This document shows, piece after piece, positions 20,606 to 31,753 of a DNA stretch of 64,000 nt. The stretch lies in contig VGID01000004.1 of the NCBI GenBank assembly GCA_016868035.1, positions 1-64,000 on the forward strand, in the 5' to 3' direction. Under the pieces are notes generated by a model. The model did no database searches. It was given only the letters and a program-made list of their open reading frames with translations, and was not told the DNA's origin. The number at the start of each line of letters is the position of its first letter. Within the stretch, counting starts at the first letter, position 1. The position numbers and the translations under genes are program-made. Source of the stretch: Betaproteobacteria bacterium (GTDB lineage Bacteria > Pseudomonadota > Gammaproteobacteria > Burkholderiales > SG8-41).

Positions 20606-21880
20606 CTAGCTGAGCGCGTCCGCCCAGATGTTCCTCGCCCAGCCCCAGGCGAAGATGCCCTCGAGCTCGGTCGCCTCCTTGTCGGACACGCCGCCCGCCC
20701 CTTTCACGGGCATCATGGTCTTCTTGGCGGGGTCGTACTTGTGGATCGAGGTGACGTGGATCGACTTCTGCCCGTCCACCATGCTGTAGCACGCGTTCAT
20801 GATCACGGGATTGGGGTCCACGGGCTGGCCCTTCAGCAGCGAGATCACCGCGTTCGCCGCGATCTTGCCGTGCTGGTTCGCCATGCTCCCCGATTTGGGC
20901 ATCGCCGGCGCTACCTGCGTCGAGTCCCCCAGCACGTGCACGCCCTTCACCACCGTTGACTCGGTGGTGAGCCAGTCCACGGTGCACCAGCGGTTGTCGA
21001 CGTTGGCGACCCCCGCCTGCCGGGCGATCGTTCCCGCGCCGTGCGGCGGCACCACGTTGATGACGTCGCCCCGCACCTTGTCGAAGACGAGCCGTACGGT
21101 CATGCCCTTCACGTCCACGTCCTCGAGCCCGCTGTTCGGGCGGTAGTCGATCATCCCCTTGTAGGGCCCGTCCCAGGACTGCAGAAAAAGTCCCTTCTTG
21201 GACTGGATGTCCTGGTTGGCGTCGAGCACGATGATCTTCGACTTCGGCTTCGCGCGCTTGAAGTAATCCGCCACCTGGCACACGCGCTCGTACGGCCCCG
21301 GCGGGCAGCGATACGGCGCCACCGGGATATGCAGAATGTACACCCCGCCGTCGCGCATCGCCTCGAGCTGCTTGCGCAGCGCGAGCGTCTGCGCACCGGC
21401 CTTCCAGGCATGCGGGATCCGCGCCTGCCCCTCCGCGCTCTTCAGGCCCGGAAGCTTGCCGTAGTCGAAGTCGATGCCCGGCGAGACGATCAGCCGGTCG
21501 TAGCCGAGGGTATCGCCCCCCGCCAGGCGCACCTGCCGCTTGTCGGGGTCCACCGCCACGGCCGTGTCGCGCACCAGGCGCACGCCGCGCTTGCGCAGGC
21601 CGTCATAGGACGTGGTGAGGTCCGCGATGTTGGCGTTGCCGCCCAGCACGAGGTTGCTCATCGGGCAGGAGATGAATTCCGTGTTGGGCTCGACCAGGGT
21701 GACGTGGATCTCGGGCGCCCACAGCCGGAGGTACCTCGCGGCGGTCGCGCCGCCGAAGCCGCCGCCGATCACCACCACGCGCCCCGCGGCCCCGGTCTCG
21801 GGCGCCGCGCAGCCTCCCAGCGCGGCGACTCCCGCGGAGGCCGCCGTCCACTTGATGAATTCGCGTCTGTTGAGTGTCAT
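20606..21880 (-). CDS. Flavocytochrome c sulfide dehydrogenase-like flavoprotein (FccB family)
   Basis: Tat-like NRREFIKWTAASAGVAALGGC; VVVIGGGFGGATAARYLRLWAPEIHVTLVEPN; adjacent cytochrome c. Confidence 0.83.
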   Translation of the reverse strand: MTLNRREFIKWTAASAGVAALGGCAAPETGAAGRVVVIGGGFGGATAARYLRLWAPEIHVTLVEPNTEFISCPMSNLVLGGNANIADLTTSYDGLRKRGVRLVRDTAVAVDPDKRQVRLAGGDTLGYDRLIVSPGIDFDYGKLPGLKSAEGQARIPHAWKAGAQTLALRKQLEAMRDGGVYILHIPVAPYRCPPGPYERVCQVADYFKRAKPKSKIIVLDANQDIQSKKGLFLQSWDGPYKGMIDYRPNSGLEDVDVKGMTVRLVFDKVRGDVINVVPPHGAGTIARQAGVANVDNRWCTVDWLTTESTVVKGVHVLGDSTQVAPAMPKSGSMANQHGKIAANAVISLLKGQPVDPNPVIMNACYSMVDGQKSIHVTSIHKYDPAKKTMMPVKGAGGVSDKEATELEGIFAWGWARNIWADALS

Positions 21881-21890
21881 GGCCGCCTCC

Positions 21891-22259
21891 TTAGTAACTC
21901 GCCCCGGCGGGGATCGCGCTGCCGGTCTTCGCCGCGGGACGCGGCTTCACGTTCGCGAAATACGCGGCGATCGCTTCGAGCTCGCGGTCGGTGTAGCCCT
22001 TCGCCTGCTGGTGCATGATCGTCGCCGGGCGCTTCCCGTCCCTGAATTCCTTCATCGCCTGGAGCAGGTCGTCCCTGCTCTGTCCCGCCAGGCTCGCCGG
22101 GATGCCGCCTACACTGTGTCCGTCGGTTCCGTGGCACGTGAAACACGCGGCCACGAGCCCGCGCGCCTGAGCCGCCTCCTGCGCCAGCGCCGGCGTGGCT
22201 GCGGCCGCGACAAGCGCCCCGGCCGCGCAACATCCAACAATAAGGGATCTTCTTGTCAT
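21891..22259 (-). CDS. c-type cytochrome (FccA-like)
   Basis: CFTCHGTDGHSVGGIPASLAG haem motif CxxCH. Confidence 0.83.
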   Translation of the reverse strand: MTRRSLIVGCCAAGALVAAAATPALAQEAAQARGLVAACFTCHGTDGHSVGGIPASLAGQSRDDLLQAMKEFRDGKRPATIMHQQAKGYTDRELEAIAAYFANVKPRPAAKTGSAIPAGASY

Positions 22260-22437
22260 GTCACCCTCCTTCGCGAAACGCTCGGTTGAAAAACGCTCCA
22301 GGGACCCGCCGCCGGGAATCCAGCGGACGGGCTTGCGCGGATAGTTTCAGGCCCGCCTCGGCGGGCGTCAAGCTGGCGGCAAAAGGCCCCGGTCCCTCAG
22401 GGAGCCGGGGCCCGCATCGGATCGCTCGGGCGGCGCC

Positions 22438-24693
22438 TCAGGCGACGCTCGCCGCTTCCTCCGTGAAGACGAGGCGCACCTTCTCGGCCTCGTCGAGGTC
22501 CACCGTGACCTTGCCGCCGTGGGCAAGGCGCCCGAACAAGAGCTCGTCGGCCAGAACGCTGCGAATGGTGTCCTGGATAAGCCGCGCCATCGGGCGCGCG
22601 CCCATCTGGGGATCGAAGCCCTTCTTCGCGAGGTACTCGCGCAGGGCCGTGGTGAAGACCGCCTCAACCTTCTTCTCGTGCAGCTGCTCCTCGAGCTGCA
22701 TCAGGAACTTGTCCACCACGCGCAGGATGATGTCGCGGTCGAGTGCGTTGAACGAGATGATGGCGTCAAGCCGGTTGCGGAATTCCGGGGTGAACAGCCG
22801 CTTGATCTCGGCCATCTCGTCGCCTGCCTGCCGGCTCGGGGTGAAGCCCATCGAGGCCTTGGAGAGCTCGGCGGCCCCCGCGTTGGTGGTCATGACGATG
22901 ACGACGTTGCGGAAGTCGGCCTTGCGCCCGTTGTTATCGGTGAGCGTGCCGTGATCCATCACCTGCAGCATGATGTTGAAGATGTCGGGGTGCGCTTTCT
23001 CGATCTCGTCGAGCAGCAGCACCGAATACGGGTGCTTGGTGATGGCCTCGGTGAGGAGCCCTCCCTGGTCGAAGCCGATGTAGCCCGGCGGCGCGCCGAT
23101 CAACCTGGAGACCGCGTGGCGCTCCATGTACTCCGACATGTCGAAACGCGTCAGTTCCACGCCCATCGTGTACGCAAGCTGCCGCGCGACTTCCGTCTTG
23201 CCTACCCCGGTCGGCCCCGAGAAGAGAAAGCAGCCGATCGGTTTCTGCGGATTGCCAAGCCCGCTGCGGGCCATCTTGATCGCGGCCGACAGCGCGTCGA
23301 TCGCCTTGTCCTGGCCGAACACCACGGCCTTCAGGTCGCGATCGAGGTTCCTCAGCGCATCCCGGACGTCGACCGAGACCGCCTGCACGGGCACCCGGGT
23401 GATCTTGGCGATGATCTCCTCGATCTCGTGCTTGCCGATGACCCGTTTCTGGCGCGTCTTGGGCAGTATCTTCTGTGCCGCCCCGGCCTCGTCGATCACA
23501 TCGATCGCCTTGTCGGGCAGGTGCCGGTCGTTGATGAAGCGCGCGGAGAGCTCGGCGGCCGCGGTGAGCGCCGAGACCATGTAGCGCACGCCGTGGTGCG
23601 CTTCAAAGCGCGACTTCAGGCCCTTCAGGATCGCGATGGTCTCCGGCACCGAGGGCTCGACGACGTCGATCTTCTGGAAACGGCGCGAGAGCGCGTGGTC
23701 CTTCTCGAACACCCCGCGGAACTCGTTGTAGGTGGTCGCGCCGATGCACTTCAACTGGCCGGCTTGCAGCGCGGGCTTGAGGAGATTCGAGGCATCGAGC
23801 GTGCCGCCGGAGGCCGCCCCGGCCCCGATCAGCGTATGGATCTCGTCAATGAACAGGATCGCGTTCGGATTGTCCACCAGCTGCTTCAGCACGGCTTTCA
23901 GCCTCTGCTCGAAGTCGCCGCGGTACTTGGTGCCGGCGAGCAGCGCGCCCATGTCGAGCGCGTAGACCTGGCAGCGCTTGAGCACCTCGGGCACGTCGGC
24001 TTCGACGATGCGCCGCGCGAGCCCCTCGGCGATCGCCGTCTTGCCCACGCCCGCCTCGCCCACCAGCAGGGGGTTGTTCTTGCGACGCCGGCACAGCGTC
24101 TGGATCACGCGCTCGAGTTCGCGCTCGCGCCCGATCAGCGGGTCGATCTTTCCCGCGAGCGCCAGCGAATTGAGGTTGAGCGTGTAATTCTCGAGCGCGC
24201 CGCCCGGCGAGCCTTCCTGTTCCGTTTCGGCTTCGTGGTCGCCCTTCGACGGCGCCGCCTGGGGCACCTTGGTGATCCCGTGCGAGATGAAATTCACCAC
24301 GTCAAGGCGCGTCACGCCCTTCTGATGCAGGAAATAGACCGCGTGGGAGTCCTTCTCCCCGAACATCGCGACGAGCACGTTGGCGCCGGTCACCTCCTTC
24401 TTGCCGGAGGACTGCACGTGCAGGATGGCGCGCTGGATCACCCGCTGGAAGCCGAGCGTGGGCTGGGTGTCCGCCTCCTCGCCCGACAGGGTGGGCGTGT
24501 GCTGGCCGACGAAATCGCCCAGAAGCTTGCGCAGATCCTCGATGTCCGTCGCGCAGGCGCGCAGCACCTCGGATGCCGAGGGGTTGTCGAGCAGCGCGAG
24601 CAGCAGGTGCTCCACGGTGATGAATTCGTGGCGCTTCTGCCGGGCCTCCATGAAGGCCATGTGAAGGCTTACTTCGAGTTCCTGCGCGATCAT
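22438..24693 (-). CDS. clpA: ATP-dependent Clp protease ATP-binding subunit ClpA
   Basis: [35 protein letters not shown]; adjacent clpS. Confidence 0.95.
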   Translation of the reverse strand: MIAQELEVSLHMAFMEARQKRHEFITVEHLLLALLDNPSASEVLRACATDIEDLRKLLGDFVGQHTPTLSGEEADTQPTLGFQRVIQRAILHVQSSGKKEVTGANVLVAMFGEKDSHAVYFLHQKGVTRLDVVNFISHGITKVPQAAPSKGDHEAETEQEGSPGGALENYTLNLNSLALAGKIDPLIGRERELERVIQTLCRRRKNNPLLVGEAGVGKTAIAEGLARRIVEADVPEVLKRCQVYALDMGALLAGTKYRGDFEQRLKAVLKQLVDNPNAILFIDEIHTLIGAGAASGGTLDASNLLKPALQAGQLKCIGATTYNEFRGVFEKDHALSRRFQKIDVVEPSVPETIAILKGLKSRFEAHHGVRYMVSALTAAAELSARFINDRHLPDKAIDVIDEAGAAQKILPKTRQKRVIGKHEIEEIIAKITRVPVQAVSVDVRDALRNLDRDLKAVVFGQDKAIDALSAAIKMARSGLGNPQKPIGCFLFSGPTGVGKTEVARQLAYTMGVELTRFDMSEYMERHAVSRLIGAPPGYIGFDQGGLLTEAITKHPYSVLLLDEIEKAHPDIFNIMLQVMDHGTLTDNNGRKADFRNVVIVMTTNAGAAELSKASMGFTPSRQAGDEMAEIKRLFTPEFRNRLDAIISFNALDRDIILRVVDKFLMQLEEQLHEKKVEAVFTTALREYLAKKGFDPQMGARPMARLIQDTIRSVLADELLFGRLAHGGKVTVDLDEAEKVRLVFTEEAASVA

Positions 24694-24694
24694 G

Positions 24695-25021
24695 TCACAT
24701 CTCTTCCATTACACACTGTAACGGATGTTGGTGCTGTTTGGCATACGACTTCACCTGCTGGACCTTGGTCGCGGCGACGTCTTTGGGGTAAATACCACAC
24801 ACCCCGATGCCTTCGCGGTGCACTTTCAGCATGATCTGCGTAGCCTTCTCCCGGCTCAGCGCAAAAAACCTCTGCAACACGACGATCACGAAATCCATCG
24901 GCGTGTAGTCGTCGTTCAACAGCAACACCTTGAACATCGGAGGCGGCTTGACCTTGCTCCTTTTAGCCTCAAGAACCGCCTCTTCCCGCTGTCTTGTTGC
25001 CATCCCCGAAACCGCATTCAA
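24695..25021 (-). CDS. clpS: Clp protease adaptor ClpS
   Basis: [28 protein letters not shown]. Confidence 0.94.
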   Translation of the reverse strand: MNAVSGMATRQREEAVLEAKRSKVKPPPMFKVLLLNDDYTPMDFVIVVLQRFFALSREKATQIMLKVHREGIGVCGIYPKDVAATKVQQVKSYAKQHQHPLQCVMEEM

Positions 25022-25253
25022 TTCCGCGCTTCAATTGATATTTTCACCATAATGCGGAATTTATCAAGTGGCCCCTGTCACACTCCCTTTTCGCCGTGCC
25101 CGGGCTATACTTGACTTCCCCCTGCAAATGCCCTAGAAAGCGGGTGGGTGTTTGGCTTCAAGCTTTCCTGGCGTACCGGTTTGGCCCGTGCGCGATCTTG
25201 AAACTCAAACAGCGTGCGGGCGCCCCACCCGCGTATTTCCATCAGAGGTAGGT

Positions 25254-25457
25254 ATGGCAACAGGGACGGTGAAGTGGTTCAATGACGCCAAGGGTTACGG
25301 GTTCATCACGCCGGACGATGGCAGCGAGGATCTTTTCGCGCATTTCTCGGCCATCCAGATGAGCGGTTTCAAGACGCTCAAGGAAGGCCAGAAGGTGTCG
25401 TTCGAAGTGACACAGGGCCCCAAAGGCAAGCAAGCTTCCAACATACAGGCCGCCTGA
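25254..25457 (+). CDS. Cold-shock protein
   Basis: [34 protein letters not shown]. Confidence 0.95.
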   Translation: MATGTVKWFNDAKGYGFITPDDGSEDLFAHFSAIQMSGFKTLKEGQKVSFEVTQGPKGKQASNIQAA

Positions 25458-25498
25458 TGGTTCGCCGGCGCTAGCCGGCGGAAAACCAGTTTCAACAA

Positions 25499-25532
25499 AA
25501 AGCCCACGCGTCGAAAGCCGCGTGGGCTTTGT
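25499..25532 (+). terminator. Intrinsic terminator downstream of csp
   Basis: aaagcccacgcg-tcgaaagc-cgcgtgggcttt, then gt. Confidence 0.8.
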
Positions 25533-25667
25533 CTATGGGACAAAGCTCCCTTCGGAGCTGCCCCGAAGCCCGGAATTCCGCCGCCACCGGTTGCTTAATG
25601 CGGCGCTTTCGCTCCGCATCGATCCCATCCATGAGCTCGCCGCCCGTCAGAAACGGGGGATGCGCGC

Positions 25668-27041
25668 CTACTTGCCCCAGGGTTTGATCGCTTCCTTCAG
25701 CTTGTTGTAGCCCTCGATGTAGCGGGGCCGTTTGCTGCCGTAGATCTTGTCGAAGGTATCGAGCTGGGTGTCCAGCCAGCGGGCGAGTTCCGTGTTGCCC
25801 GGATTGGCCGCCTTGTACGCCTCGTTGATCAGGACGAAATGGATCCTCGGATCGTAGGGCTGCTTCTCGCCGCCGACCGTCTCGTCCCCGGCCAGCAGGC
25901 GCAGCAGCATCGCGTCGGCGGAACCCAGCGTCTGCTCATAGATCGGCTCGCCTTCCATGCGGTACATGACGCTCGTCATGTCCTTGCCGTTGGTCATCGT
26001 GAAGCCCATGTCGGCCCAGACTTTCTTCATGCTGGCGCCCGACTTGACGTGGTCCAACACGAGCTGGCCCCAGTCGCGCAGCACATCGGGGGCATCGGCC
26101 ATCAGATCGGTCAGCCGGTCGCCGTCGAGGTCGGTCGCGTAGACGACGGCCTTGCGCTGGCGAAACATGTCATGCAGCAGCAGGCCGAAGTTGGTGTCGG
26201 AGATGTGCTCGTAGATCTCGCCGCCCCATTTCTCCATGCCCGCCTTGAAGTCCCCGGGCAGCAGCGCAACGATGGCGTCGACGTTGTCCTTGTGCTCCTC
26301 GTAGGCATCGACGGCATACTTGCGCTTGAGCTGGAATTTCGTGCCCTGCATCAGCCAGCGCATGATCCCCGCGTTGACCGCGTCTTCCTGAGCCTGGGTC
26401 GGCTTGGTGGCGACGCGCCCGATCTGCCCGGTTTCGTGCACCATCTTCAGGAACAGGCGCGCAGCGTACGCCATCCTGACCCCGGGCGTATTCATCTCGG
26501 AGTGAATGTTGCCGCTGCTGCGGTCCACGCTGAATTTCTTCTTGTCTTGCGAGTAGGGCAAGCCGGGCATGAAGCGCACGCTGGTGATCGTGCCGTAGGG
26601 CCGGACGTTGCAGTAGACTCCGGCCGCGGTGCGCAGCGGCGCATTGGCGGATTTGCCCAGGACCACCACCTTCCTGCCGTTCTCGTTGACCATGAAGTCG
26701 CCGGCGGTGGACCACTTCAGGCAGGTGTAGTCCATCTTGCCGAACCATTCGAGCGACTTCAACTTGGTGTCGTGGCGGAACTGCGCCATCATCGGCACGC
26801 CGAGGAACGGCAGGCCCAGCACGTCGAGCGCCATCAGCGTGCCGTTCAGCGCGAACATATCCGTCAACGCGTGAGCGACCGGCTTCACGTTGCCGTACGG
26901 GTTGCCGCCTTCCCAGATGACGGCATCGGAGATGCCGCGCGGCTGGACCTTGGACCGCTTGTAGATGCTGTCCAGCAGCTTGAAGAGATCTCCCTTCTGT
27001 TCTTCCTGGGCGATCTGGAGCAGGTCGAGTCGTTCAGCCAT
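25668..27041 (-). CDS. Uncharacterised ~457-aa protein
   Basis: Long ORF MAERLDLLQIAQEEQKGDLFKLLDSIYKRSKVQPRG...; family not recognised. Confidence 0.65.
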   Translation of the reverse strand: MAERLDLLQIAQEEQKGDLFKLLDSIYKRSKVQPRGISDAVIWEGGNPYGNVKPVAHALTDMFALNGTLMALDVLGLPFLGVPMMAQFRHDTKLKSLEWFGKMDYTCLKWSTAGDFMVNENGRKVVVLGKSANAPLRTAAGVYCNVRPYGTITSVRFMPGLPYSQDKKKFSVDRSSGNIHSEMNTPGVRMAYAARLFLKMVHETGQIGRVATKPTQAQEDAVNAGIMRWLMQGTKFQLKRKYAVDAYEEHKDNVDAIVALLPGDFKAGMEKWGGEIYEHISDTNFGLLLHDMFRQRKAVVYATDLDGDRLTDLMADAPDVLRDWGQLVLDHVKSGASMKKVWADMGFTMTNGKDMTSVMYRMEGEPIYEQTLGSADAMLLRLLAGDETVGGEKQPYDPRIHFVLINEAYKAANPGNTELARWLDTQLDTFDKIYGSKRPRYIEGYNKLKEAIKPWGK

Positions 27042-27539
27042 GGTACTTTCCTTCTCCGTTCGAATCGGATCGGTCAAGTAATCGGGGTGCTTCGGCGATC
27101 TGTCGGGGCGTCCTGGCGGGATGCGTGGGCAGGATCGTTCTTGCCACTACAGTTTGTTGCAGGTCCGGAATGATCGCGGACACCGGCTGCGGCGGAAAGC
27201 CCGCGGGGATTCCGAAAAAACGGAAATTATAGCAGCCCGGCGCCGCTCCTTCCCCCCAACGGCACTCGCATGAATCGTCTGTTGGCACGTACCTCACCTG
27301 GAGCGCCTGCGGCGCTCGCAATCCCCGCGACTCCGCGCAGTCGCGCTGGTCGCACTGCGGCCAAACGCTGCAGGCGCACCAAGCGTTTTCGGGCGAAGCG
27401 AAAAGCCGGATTGCGGGGATTTCCGTCACGGCCCGGCCCGCCGGTACCGGATGAGTGGGCGCACACCTACGGTCCCGACCCCATCCCTGCCTCGCCATCC
27501 CCCATAAAGGTTTTATGAAACGTTATAAAATTCATTAAC

Positions 27540-27568
27540 TTGCCATCTTCTGGTTCGTACGTTATAAT
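27540..27568 (+). promoter_or_regulatory. Sigma-70-like promoter upstream of aceB
   Basis: TTGCCA - 17 nt - TATAAT. Confidence 0.65.
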
Positions 27569-27648
27569 GCACCGCAACATAAGCCGTGAGATTTACTTTC
27601 ATAATACGAAATAATCCAGATAACGGCTTTAACCTGCGGAGTTACACC

Positions 27649-29286
27649 ATGCCCGCCACCCGTCACACCGGCCTGCCCGACGGCGTCACGATCCTCGGCA
27701 AGGTCACTCCGCAGTTCGCCGAGATCCTCACCCCGCAGGCGCTGACGTTCGTCGCGAAGCTTGCCCGCAAGTTCGAAGGCCGGCGACACGAATTGATGCA
27801 GCTGCGTGACAAGCGCCAGGCGGAGCTCGACGCCGGCAAGCTGCCCGATTTCCTGCCGCAGACGACACACATTCGCGAGAGCGAGTGGACCGTCGCGCCC
27901 GTGCCGCGCGACCTGCAGGACCGGCGCGTCGAGATCACCGGCCCGACCGACCGCAAGATGGTGATCAACGCCCTCAACAGCGGCGCCAACGTGTTCATGG
28001 CCGACTTCGAGGATTCCAATACCCCGACGTGGGAAAACTTGATCGAGGGCCAGATCAACCTGCGCGACGCCATCGCCCGCACGATCACCTACTCCAGCCG
28101 CGAGGGCCGGCGCTACGAGCTGAACGACCGGCCCGCGACCCTCATGGTGCGCCCGCGCGGCTGGCACCTGATGGAGCATCACGTGCGGGTCGACGGCACG
28201 CCGGTGGCGGGCGCGATCTTCGACTTCGCGCTCTACTTTTTTCACAATGCCAAGGCGCTGCTCGCCCGGCATTCCGGGCCCTACTTCTACCTGCCCAAGC
28301 TGGAAAGCCATCTCGAAGCGCGGCTGTGGAACGACATCTTCAACACGGCGCAGCGCGAGCTGGGCGTGCCGGTCGGCACCATCAAGGCGACCGTGCTGGT
28401 CGAAACCGTGCTTGCCGCGTTCGAAATGGACGAGATCCTCTACGAGCTGCGCGATCATTCGGCCGGGCTCAACATCGGGCGGTGGGATTACATCTTCAGC
28501 TGCATCAAGAAATTCCGGGCGAACCCGGATTTTTGCCTCGCCAACCGCGCCGACGTGACCATGACGGCGCCGTTCATGCGCGCCTACGCCCTGCTGCTCG
28601 TGAAAACCTGCCACCGCCGCAACACCTTTGCCATGGGCGGCATGGCGGCCCAGATCCCGATCAAGGACGATGCGGCCGCGAACAAAGCCGCGCTCGAGAA
28701 AGTGCGGGAGGACAAGGTCCGCGAGGCGACGGACGGCTGCGACGGCACCTGGGTCGCGCACCCCGGCCTGGTGGAACTCGCGAAGGCGGTGTTCGACCAG
28801 CACATGCCCACACCGAACCAGATCCGCCGCAAGCGCGATGACGTGAAGGTCTCCGCAAAGGATCTGCTCGACTTCCGCCCCGACAAACCGATCACCGAGG
28901 CAGGGCTGCGCAACAATATCAGCGTCGGCATCCAGTACATCGGCTCCTGGCTCGCGGGCAACGGCTGCGTGCCCGTGTACAACCTGATGGAGGATGCAGC
29001 TACCGCCGAGATCTCACGCTCGCAGATCTGGCAGTGGATCCGCAGCCCCAAGGGCGTGCTGGAAGACGGCCGCAGAGTGACAAGAGAGCTCTTCCGCAAG
29101 CTCCTGCCCGAGGAGCTGGCCAAGGTGAGAACGCTGCTCGGCGAGGAGGGCTGGCGCTCCGGGGAATACGAAGAAGCGGCGAAGCTGTTCGAGCAGATCA
29201 TTGCGAGCGACGATTACGTCGAGTTCCTCACGCTGCCCGCGTACGAGTGGCTCACGCGCGGGCTGCGCGTGCCCGTCGCGGCCTGA
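27649..29286 (+). CDS. aceB: Malate synthase A
   Basis: [60 protein letters not shown]. Confidence 0.93.
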   Translation: MPATRHTGLPDGVTILGKVTPQFAEILTPQALTFVAKLARKFEGRRHELMQLRDKRQAELDAGKLPDFLPQTTHIRESEWTVAPVPRDLQDRRVEITGPTDRKMVINALNSGANVFMADFEDSNTPTWENLIEGQINLRDAIARTITYSSREGRRYELNDRPATLMVRPRGWHLMEHHVRVDGTPVAGAIFDFALYFFHNAKALLARHSGPYFYLPKLESHLEARLWNDIFNTAQRELGVPVGTIKATVLVETVLAAFEMDEILYELRDHSAGLNIGRWDYIFSCIKKFRANPDFCLANRADVTMTAPFMRAYALLLVKTCHRRNTFAMGGMAAQIPIKDDAAANKAALEKVREDKVREATDGCDGTWVAHPGLVELAKAVFDQHMPTPNQIRRKRDDVKVSAKDLLDFRPDKPITEAGLRNNISVGIQYIGSWLAGNGCVPVYNLMEDAATAEISRSQIWQWIRSPKGVLEDGRRVTRELFRKLLPEELAKVRTLLGEEGWRSGEYEEAAKLFEQIIASDDYVEFLTLPAYEWLTRGLRVPVAA

Positions 29287-29546
29287 CCGCCCTGCCGGTT
29301 GCTACGCGACCGGCAGCTATAGTGCCGCCATTGCGGGTGGCGGAGTATCCGCAGCGCGTCTGCCCTTAATAGCCCGTATCCTGTTGTTTCCAATATAAGT
29401 TTTTACCTTCCGGTCGGACCACATGAGTGTGCCGTCCCCGGATCGGCTGTCAACCGCCGTCTACCCCGGCGCGTTATGTGCGCTGACCGGAATCCGGTCG
29501 TAATGCAGGTAAAGGAATCTTTCCAACTTCACGAAGAGGAAACGAC

Positions 29547-29774
29547 ATGAAGCAGCTGCTTGCCGCAATTTTTGCTGGATTATTCGCGCTCTCCATGACC
29601 GCTCCGGTCGTCGCCCAAGAGAAAAAAGACGCACCCAAGGCGGAAGCGAAGAAGGACGAAAAAGCCAAGGCCGAAGCCAAGAAGAAGGCCGAACCGAAGG
29701 GCGAAGCCAAGAAGGCCGAGCCGAAGGGCGAAGCCAAGAAGGACGAGAAGAAGGGCGAAGGCGCCAAGAAGTAA
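29547..29774 (+). CDS. Secreted Lys/Glu/Ala-rich low-complexity protein, copy A
   Basis: MKQLLAAIFAGLFALSMTAPVVAQEKKDAPKAEAKKDEKAKAEAKKKAEPKGEAKK...; signal peptide and downstream terminator. Confidence 0.65.
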   Translation: MKQLLAAIFAGLFALSMTAPVVAQEKKDAPKAEAKKDEKAKAEAKKKAEPKGEAKKAEPKGEAKKDEKKGEGAKK

Positions 29775-29791
29775 CACCGCTTCGTTGCGGG

Positions 29792-29820
29792 AAAAAGGCA
29801 GGGTCCGCCCTGCCTTTTTT
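29792..29820 (+). terminator. Intrinsic terminator
   Basis: aaaaaggcaggg-tccg-ccctgccttttttt hairpin with U tract. Confidence 0.85.
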
Positions 29821-29946
29821 GTTGCCCGGCCTGCGCCATGACGTTGCCATAGGGGGGGTTTTCGGCTAGGCTAGCCGTGCTCGCCTGAGCTACCGGCGGC
29901 GCCAGCCGCCGGAAAGGATAACTAGGTTCACTAGGGAGGGTCTGAC

Positions 29947-30165
29947 ATGAAAAAGCTGCTTGCTGCGATTTTCTTGGGCATGTTCGCGCTCACCATGACC
30001 GTCACCCCGGTCGCGATGGCCGCCAAGCACGAGATGAAGAAGGAAGAAATGAAGGCCGAGAAAAAGGCCGAGAAAAAGGCCGAGAAGAAGGCCGAAAAGA
30101 AGGCCGAAAAGAAGGGCGAACCCAAGAAGGAAGAGAAGAAGGGCGAAGGCAAGAAGGACAAGTAA
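29947..30165 (+). CDS. Secreted Lys/Glu/Ala-rich low-complexity protein, copy B
   Basis: MKKLLAAIFLGMFALTMTVTPVAMAAKHEMKKEEMKAEKKAEKKAEKKAEKKAEKKGEPKKEEKKGEGKKDK; paralogous to copy A. Confidence 0.65.
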   Translation: MKKLLAAIFLGMFALTMTVTPVAMAAKHEMKKEEMKAEKKAEKKAEKKAEKKAEKKGEPKKEEKKGEGKKDK

Positions 30166-30197
30166 GCGCCGGACCGGCTTTTTTTCCGGTTCGATTG

Positions 30198-30226
30198 GAG
30201 GGCAGGGTCAACACCCTGCCCTTTTC
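30198..30226 (+). terminator. Intrinsic terminator
   Basis: gggcagggt-caac-accctgccc-tttt. Confidence 0.85.
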
Positions 30227-30300
30227 GTTTTGCAACCGGCGGCTGCGCAGGAAGCGCGTGATTGCTCCAGCCACTGGCGATACAATGCGGCCTCCACCAC

Positions 30301-30441
30301 ATGATCTGGAAGCCGCACGTTACCGTCGCCGCGGTGATCGAGCGTAGCGGCCGTTTCCTGCTCGTCGAGGAGCAGACCGGGCACGGGGGCCTCTACAGCC
30401 GGCCGGCCACCTCGACCCGGGGGAGTCCTTGATCCGCGCCG
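30301..30441 (+). pseudogene. 5' remnant of NUDIX hydrolase (nudJ-like) upstream of mnmA
   Basis: MIWKPHVTVAAVIERSGRFLLVEEQTGHGGLY, then one frame shifted QPAGHLDPGESLIRAV, then homology stops. Confidence 0.8.
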
Positions 30442-30524
30442 TTGCTTCAGTGCCCAATAACAAACTTCCGTGTGCCTCCGTGTGTTTCCGTGCCTTTGAA
30501 CATTTTTGAGGTAGCCTCGATTTC

Positions 30525-31673
30525 ATGGCGGGCAAGCGCGTGATCGTCGGCATGTCGGGCGGCGTGGATTCCTCCGTCGCCGCACTCCTGCTCAAGCAGC
30601 AGGGGTACGACGTATCCGGCCTGTTCATGAAGAACTGGGAAGACGACGACACCGACGAATATTGCAGCGCGCGCGAGGACCTGGTGGATGCGGTGGCGGT
30701 TGCCGACCGGATCGGCATAGAAATTGACGTCGTCAATTTCTCAAGTCAATACAGGGAACGGGTATTCAATGATTTCCTGCGGGAATACCAGGCCGGGCGT
30801 ACTCCCAATCCCGACGTCCTGTGCAACGCGGAGATCAAGTTCAAGTCCTTCCTCGACCACGCGCTCTCACTGGGGGCGGACTACATCGCGACCGGCCATT
30901 ACGCGCAGATCCGCCGCGCGAGCGGCGCCCACCAGTTACTCAAGGCCGAGGACGGCACCAAAGACCAGAGCTATTTTCTCTACCGCCTGACCCAGGATCA
31001 GCTCGCGCGAACCCTGTTCCCGCTGGGACGGCTCTACAAGCGCGACGTGCGCGAGATCGCGCGGCGCGAGGGGTTGCCGACGCACGACAAGAAGGATTCC
31101 ACCGGCATCTGCTTCATCGGCGAGCGGCCGTTCCGCGAGTTCCTCAGCCGCTATCTTCCCGACAACCCGGGAGAGATGTGCGAAGCGGAGGGACGCGTGC
31201 TCGGCCGTCATCAGGGGCTCATGTTCTATACGATCGGCCAGCGGCAGGGTCTGGGGATCGGCGGCCGGCGCGAGGGCGACGGCGAGCCGTGGTACGTCGC
31301 AGCGAAGGATCTGCAGCGCAATCGTCTCGTCGTGGTGCAGGGCCACGACCATCCAGCGCTCTTCTCCGGCCGCCTGGTCGCTTCGGAGCTGAACTGGATC
31401 AGCGGGAGCGCTCCGCATTGCCACTGGGTCTACGGCGCCAAAATACGCTACCGGCAGAAGGACGCGCCCTGCACCATCGCCGAGGTCAGCGCGGAACGCT
31501 GCACGATCGAGTTCGCCGAACCGCAATGGTCGGTCACCCCGGGCCAGTCGGTGGTGCTCTACGAAAGCCAGGTGTGCCTGGGCGGGGGCATCATCGAATA
31601 CGGCGAGCCGGCCGAGGACGCGGGTCGCAGAGATGCTTCCTGCCCGCCCGGCACTGAGCCCCCTGAAAGATAA
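30525..31673 (+). CDS. mnmA: tRNA 2-thiouridine(34) synthase MnmA
   Basis: [47 protein letters not shown]. Confidence 0.95.
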   Translation: MAGKRVIVGMSGGVDSSVAALLLKQQGYDVSGLFMKNWEDDDTDEYCSAREDLVDAVAVADRIGIEIDVVNFSSQYRERVFNDFLREYQAGRTPNPDVLCNAEIKFKSFLDHALSLGADYIATGHYAQIRRASGAHQLLKAEDGTKDQSYFLYRLTQDQLARTLFPLGRLYKRDVREIARREGLPTHDKKDSTGICFIGERPFREFLSRYLPDNPGEMCEAEGRVLGRHQGLMFYTIGQRQGLGIGGRREGDGEPWYVAAKDLQRNRLVVVQGHDHPALFSGRLVASELNWISGSAPHCHWVYGAKIRYRQKDAPCTIAEVSAERCTIEFAEPQWSVTPGQSVVLYESQVCLGGGIIEYGEPAEDAGRRDASCPPGTEPPER

Positions 31674-31674
31674 A

Positions 31675-31753
31675 GGCAGAAGGATGAAGGCGGAAGGCTG
31701 AAGGAAAAGATCGTTGGGTAGTCGGCATTTCTGCCTTCTGCCTTCTGCCTTAC
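31675..31753. repeat. Inverted pair of tandem arrays
   Basis: aggcagaaggatgaaggcggaaggctgaagg ... tctgccttctgccttctgccttac. Confidence 0.85.

Noticed and set aside
22519-24834. 771-aa plus-strand ORF
   Set aside because: Antisense of clpA.
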